From: Antedon mediterranea
Taxonomy: Eukaryota > Echinodermata > Crinoidea > Comatulida > Antedonidae
Length of the DNA: 64,000 bases
Assembly (NCBI RefSeq): GCF_964355755.1
Contig: NC_092677.1
Coordinates: forward strand, 6,949,001-7,013,000
Direction: 5' to 3'
A program made the translations under genes and the position numbers. A model generated the notes under the pieces. That model was not told the DNA's origin and ran no database searches. It saw nothing but the letters and a program-made list of their open reading frames with translations. Below are positions 61,561 through 64,000 of this stretch, piece by piece. The stretch's first letter is position 1. Every line of letters begins with the position of its first letter.

Positions 61561-61907
61561 CATTCATATTTGAGTAAAAAAACATTATAATTTCTGATAT
61601 TTTATAAATAAATATATATTTTTTTTTTTAGAGATATAGGCCTAATACAGTAAATCATAATGTATAAAAAGATGATTCAGTTATATACAAAATGAAAGAG
61701 GCAAAAAACCCCAAGAAAGTATCGATCAATTGGAAACAAAAATCCAATTGAAACTTGTATGTTGGGAAGCCATGTAAGAAGATTATATACTTATATATAT
61801 AAATGTAAACATATAACTACACATACACATATAGATCAACAGACACACACACACACACCAACAGAAAAGGAAGCAATTTCGAAAAAGTTTCTAAAGTTAA
61901 AAAAATA

Positions 61908-62297
61908 TTACAAAATAGAGAAAACAATATAGTTATAATTTGAATTTGAAATAAGATATTCTTTAAGTTTAAAAGAGAACATTTTGCTAGAAGACGATGA
62001 TGAAATTTCGGGAGGTAGATTATTGAATAGTTTAGAACCACTATAGCGAATGTTATGTTTCATTTTAGTTAGTTTAGGTTGAGGAAGATGAAGGTCCCGT
62101 GATGCTCTTGTGTTATACGAATGGATTTCAGAGTTAGTTAAAAAATTACAGGAAAAGTTAGAAGGCAGTTTGGAATTAATATGTTCATAAACGAAAATGC
62201 ATTGTTGGAGTTTATTAATATCGTGCACAGTTAAGAGTTTAAGGTTATAAAAAAGGATATTAGTATGAGCAAGACGTGAGTTGGCATCAAATGGCAT
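61908..62297 (-). mobile_element. Reverse-transcriptase C-terminal fragment
   Basis: A 129-codon frame with HTNILFYNLKLLTVHDINKL, then HSYNTRASRDLHLP, YSGSKLFNNLPPEI and FKLKEYL. This is the same C-terminal region of CR1/jockey-like reverse transcriptases as in the forkhead intron, but a different, diverged copy. It lacks the catalytic palm and is a 5'-truncated relic. Confidence 0.65.
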
Positions 62298-63062
62298 GTT
62301 TCCAATTCAAATAAAAAACCGGATACCGTATTTTTTTACCAATGATATTTTGCCTTTAGAAATTGGTCGTATAGTCGAACCACAACAAAAGAATAACGGT
62401 AACAAATTGTTAATAATTATTTTTTAATCGCCAAAAGTACATAAATAATTCTAACATAATTTTAGTTTAGGAAAATATCTACAGAAAATCGTACTTTATC
62501 AGGCTTACGTCCACGTTTCTAGTGAACAGCAAAAAAAAAATAAATAAAAAAAATAAAATAAAAAAAAATTTTATATTTAAAAAATATTTGTTCAATAATT
62601 ACATAAAGCAATCAGTAATATTAAATATGCGTTCTTGTTTGCGTTCATCCGTTAAGGTATGATTTAAACCACCCTGTTATTGAATTTTTAAGGCCTCCAC
62701 ACCTCTCACATTATTTTACAAAATAATAGCTATGCGCACTCTAATTATTTATCTTAGCCACCTACGCTAATAAATTTACGCTGTAATAACAATAATTAAT
62801 ATATAAAGTCCTAAAAATAAAGACCCGTATCGATATTAACCTATATATTTTTGTAGTAGGCCTAGCCTTGGATTCATGAACGGATATGATGTTAATAATA
62901 TCAATTTATTCATGGAACGCAAAACGGATCAAAGAGAAGATCCAAAAAATTACATTGCGCAATGGAAAATAACCGCTTATTTAAATAATATACGTTATTT
63001 TTGGACTCTGGGGGAACTTTCCCTATTATCAATTATTATGCATAATGAGTTACGACGTGTAA

Positions 63063-63165
63063 TGACGTCAATTGTATTTGAAAAGCACCGATTGGTGAAT
63101 GGTGATGTAATGTCACACAGCCAATAAAAATGGCCGAAAGCTAAATTGTAGAGAATAAACCAATG
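63063..63165 (+). promoter_or_regulatory. Candidate promoter with CRE and three CCAAT boxes
   Basis: TGACGTCA (63063-63070) is followed by ATTGG at 63091, CCAAT at 63121 and CCAAT at 63160, at spacings of 30 and 39 bases. Closely spaced CCAAT boxes are typical of NF-Y-driven cell-cycle promoters. It lies just upstream of the candidate first exon. Confidence 0.4.
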
Positions 63166-63270
63166 AAAATCCGTCCCTCGGCACATTCGTCTACAGATCG
63201 TCGAAGGAAGAAGTACGTATAGTTGATAACAGAAAATTTTCGGATAATCACGTTCTTCTGGATTGAAAAT

Positions 63271-63958
63271 ATGGATGCTTCATTATTTGAAGTCTCAAAT
63301 AATTGCTTGAGCTATCTAGATTCACCTGAAAGCTTGTATTCAAGTCAAGGTGCGTTTGTAAAAAATGGCTTGCCTTGTTGTTGGCCGCCATTTTTATGTT
63401 TTGTCTCTTATCGATCTGATCACGGGATCGAATGATGGCGGATTGATATTTGCAAGTTGAAAACTAGTTTTATTTTGTCAATGAAAGTAATTTAGAATTA
63501 AACAGAATGCTCTAATTTTGAGTAAATTATATCGTGTGAATTGTTTGTTATTTCTTCAACAATGTTAGGATGTTTTACATAAAATTATTAATGCTGGATA
63601 AAAGTAGTTCCATAAATACGATTACCTCCGAGTAGTAGTAAAATGTCGTCCCTAGGGCGTGTCCTTGTCACGTGACTATGCAATCGCGCGCATCATCGAG
63701 GCATGTGGTAATAATTTTTTATACAGTATAAATTTTTTGCTGTCAAGTCTAGCTGTACACCTAACTTGTTTTTTTAATATTTGAATATAATTTCACACAT
63801 TTATTATTGGAATAATGATGATAACAGATAAATAAGTGTGACAATAAGAAGACTTATTATAAACAATACAATGTGCTAACAATTTTTTAAAAATTTAGAT
63901 GGAACTGAAAAGATGAAAGAAAACAGATTTTTCCCACAGACTAATCCAAAGGATAATT
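63271..63958 (+). CDS. Possible first two coding exons of an unidentified gene, partial
   Basis: Exon 63271-63349 begins ATG GAT GCT (MDASLFEVSNN) and ends CAAG/GTGCGT. Exon 63899-63958 follows an AATTTAG acceptor and ends AATT/GTAAGT. The phases agree (1 to 1) and give about 46 residues, ending near KENRFFPQTNPKDN, with the rest beyond the window. I do not recognise the protein. Support is the matching phase, the strong second donor and the promoter-like motifs upstream. A perfect GTCACGTGAC site lies inside the intron at 63667-63676. Confidence 0.4.
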
Positions 63959-64000
63959 GTAAGTCAACACATTTTCGTAAAGTTCAATCAAATTATTTGA

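Larger units (their letters stand above)
57590..63060. other. 5.5-kb region without a recognised gene
   Basis: It contains the GALNS 3' untranslated region (AATAAA candidates near 58163), MITE remains, a CA repeat (61843-61859), a 283-bp tandem duplication and a reverse-transcriptase fragment. A small hairpin (CAAATTGTCT arms, about 60199-60224) is also visible. Open frames here (59071-59340 and 59671-59919) are A/T-rich and unsupported. Confidence 0.5.

Overview
The window is eukaryotic nuclear DNA, AT-rich, with intron-rich animal genes and many short transposons. The orthologues (CEP76, SLC35C2, TBCC, FAM210B, an Aurora kinase, GALNS and a forkhead factor) all resemble vertebrate proteins closely. 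The Aurora kinase mixes the A-type and B-type signatures of vertebrates. The word TAGGCCTA is scattered through the noncoding DNA. Together these suggest a non-vertebrate deuterostome, most likely an echinoderm. That is inference; the species cannot be read from the sequence.

Layout. 1-8943: three tandem units of about 2 kb, two of them almost identical, plus an older fragment. Each unit carries two divergent tRNA-like modules and a small inverted-repeat element. The middle unit is split by a 1548-bp insertion with the hallmarks of a Helitron. 9609-12109 (minus): a two-exon forkhead gene with a decayed non-LTR retrotransposon in its intron. 12.2-20.8 kb: no gene seen; a perfect 5 x 50 bp minisatellite lies here. 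20841-27481 (minus): CEP76 in 13 coding exons. 28.1-31.6 kb: a 1.4-kb tandem duplication, one copy interrupted by a TTAA-flanked element. 32553-37548 (plus): SLC35C2 in 8 exons. 40172-41203 (minus): single-exon TBCC, head to head with FAM210B (42099-43763, plus). 45289-48682 (minus): Aurora kinase in 8 coding exons. 49471-51105: a 1.6-kb terminal-inverted-repeat transposon. 52001-57589 (plus): GALNS. 57.6-63.2 kb: no gene seen apart from retrotransposon remains. 63271 to the end: two possible first exons of an unidentified gene leaving the window.

The most notable result is exon duplication in two neighbouring genes. GALNS carries two versions of its fifth coding exon, each exactly 265 bp and in identical phase, separated by a 46-bp intron. 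Exactly one copy must be used to keep the frame, and both encode active-site residues of the sulfatase. FAM210B has two alternative last exons, each encoding a complete C-terminal half of its conserved domain. Aurora shows a smaller duplication that copies a splice acceptor.

Functionally the genes are housekeeping or cell-cycle genes: Aurora and CEP76 act at centrosomes and spindles, TBCC in tubulin folding, SLC35C2 in the secretory pathway, GALNS in the lysosome and FAM210B in mitochondria. They do not form a pathway and look like an ordinary animal gene neighbourhood. Exon borders were placed by eye from GT/AG signals, frame continuity and recalled family sequences; no alignment or transcript data were available.
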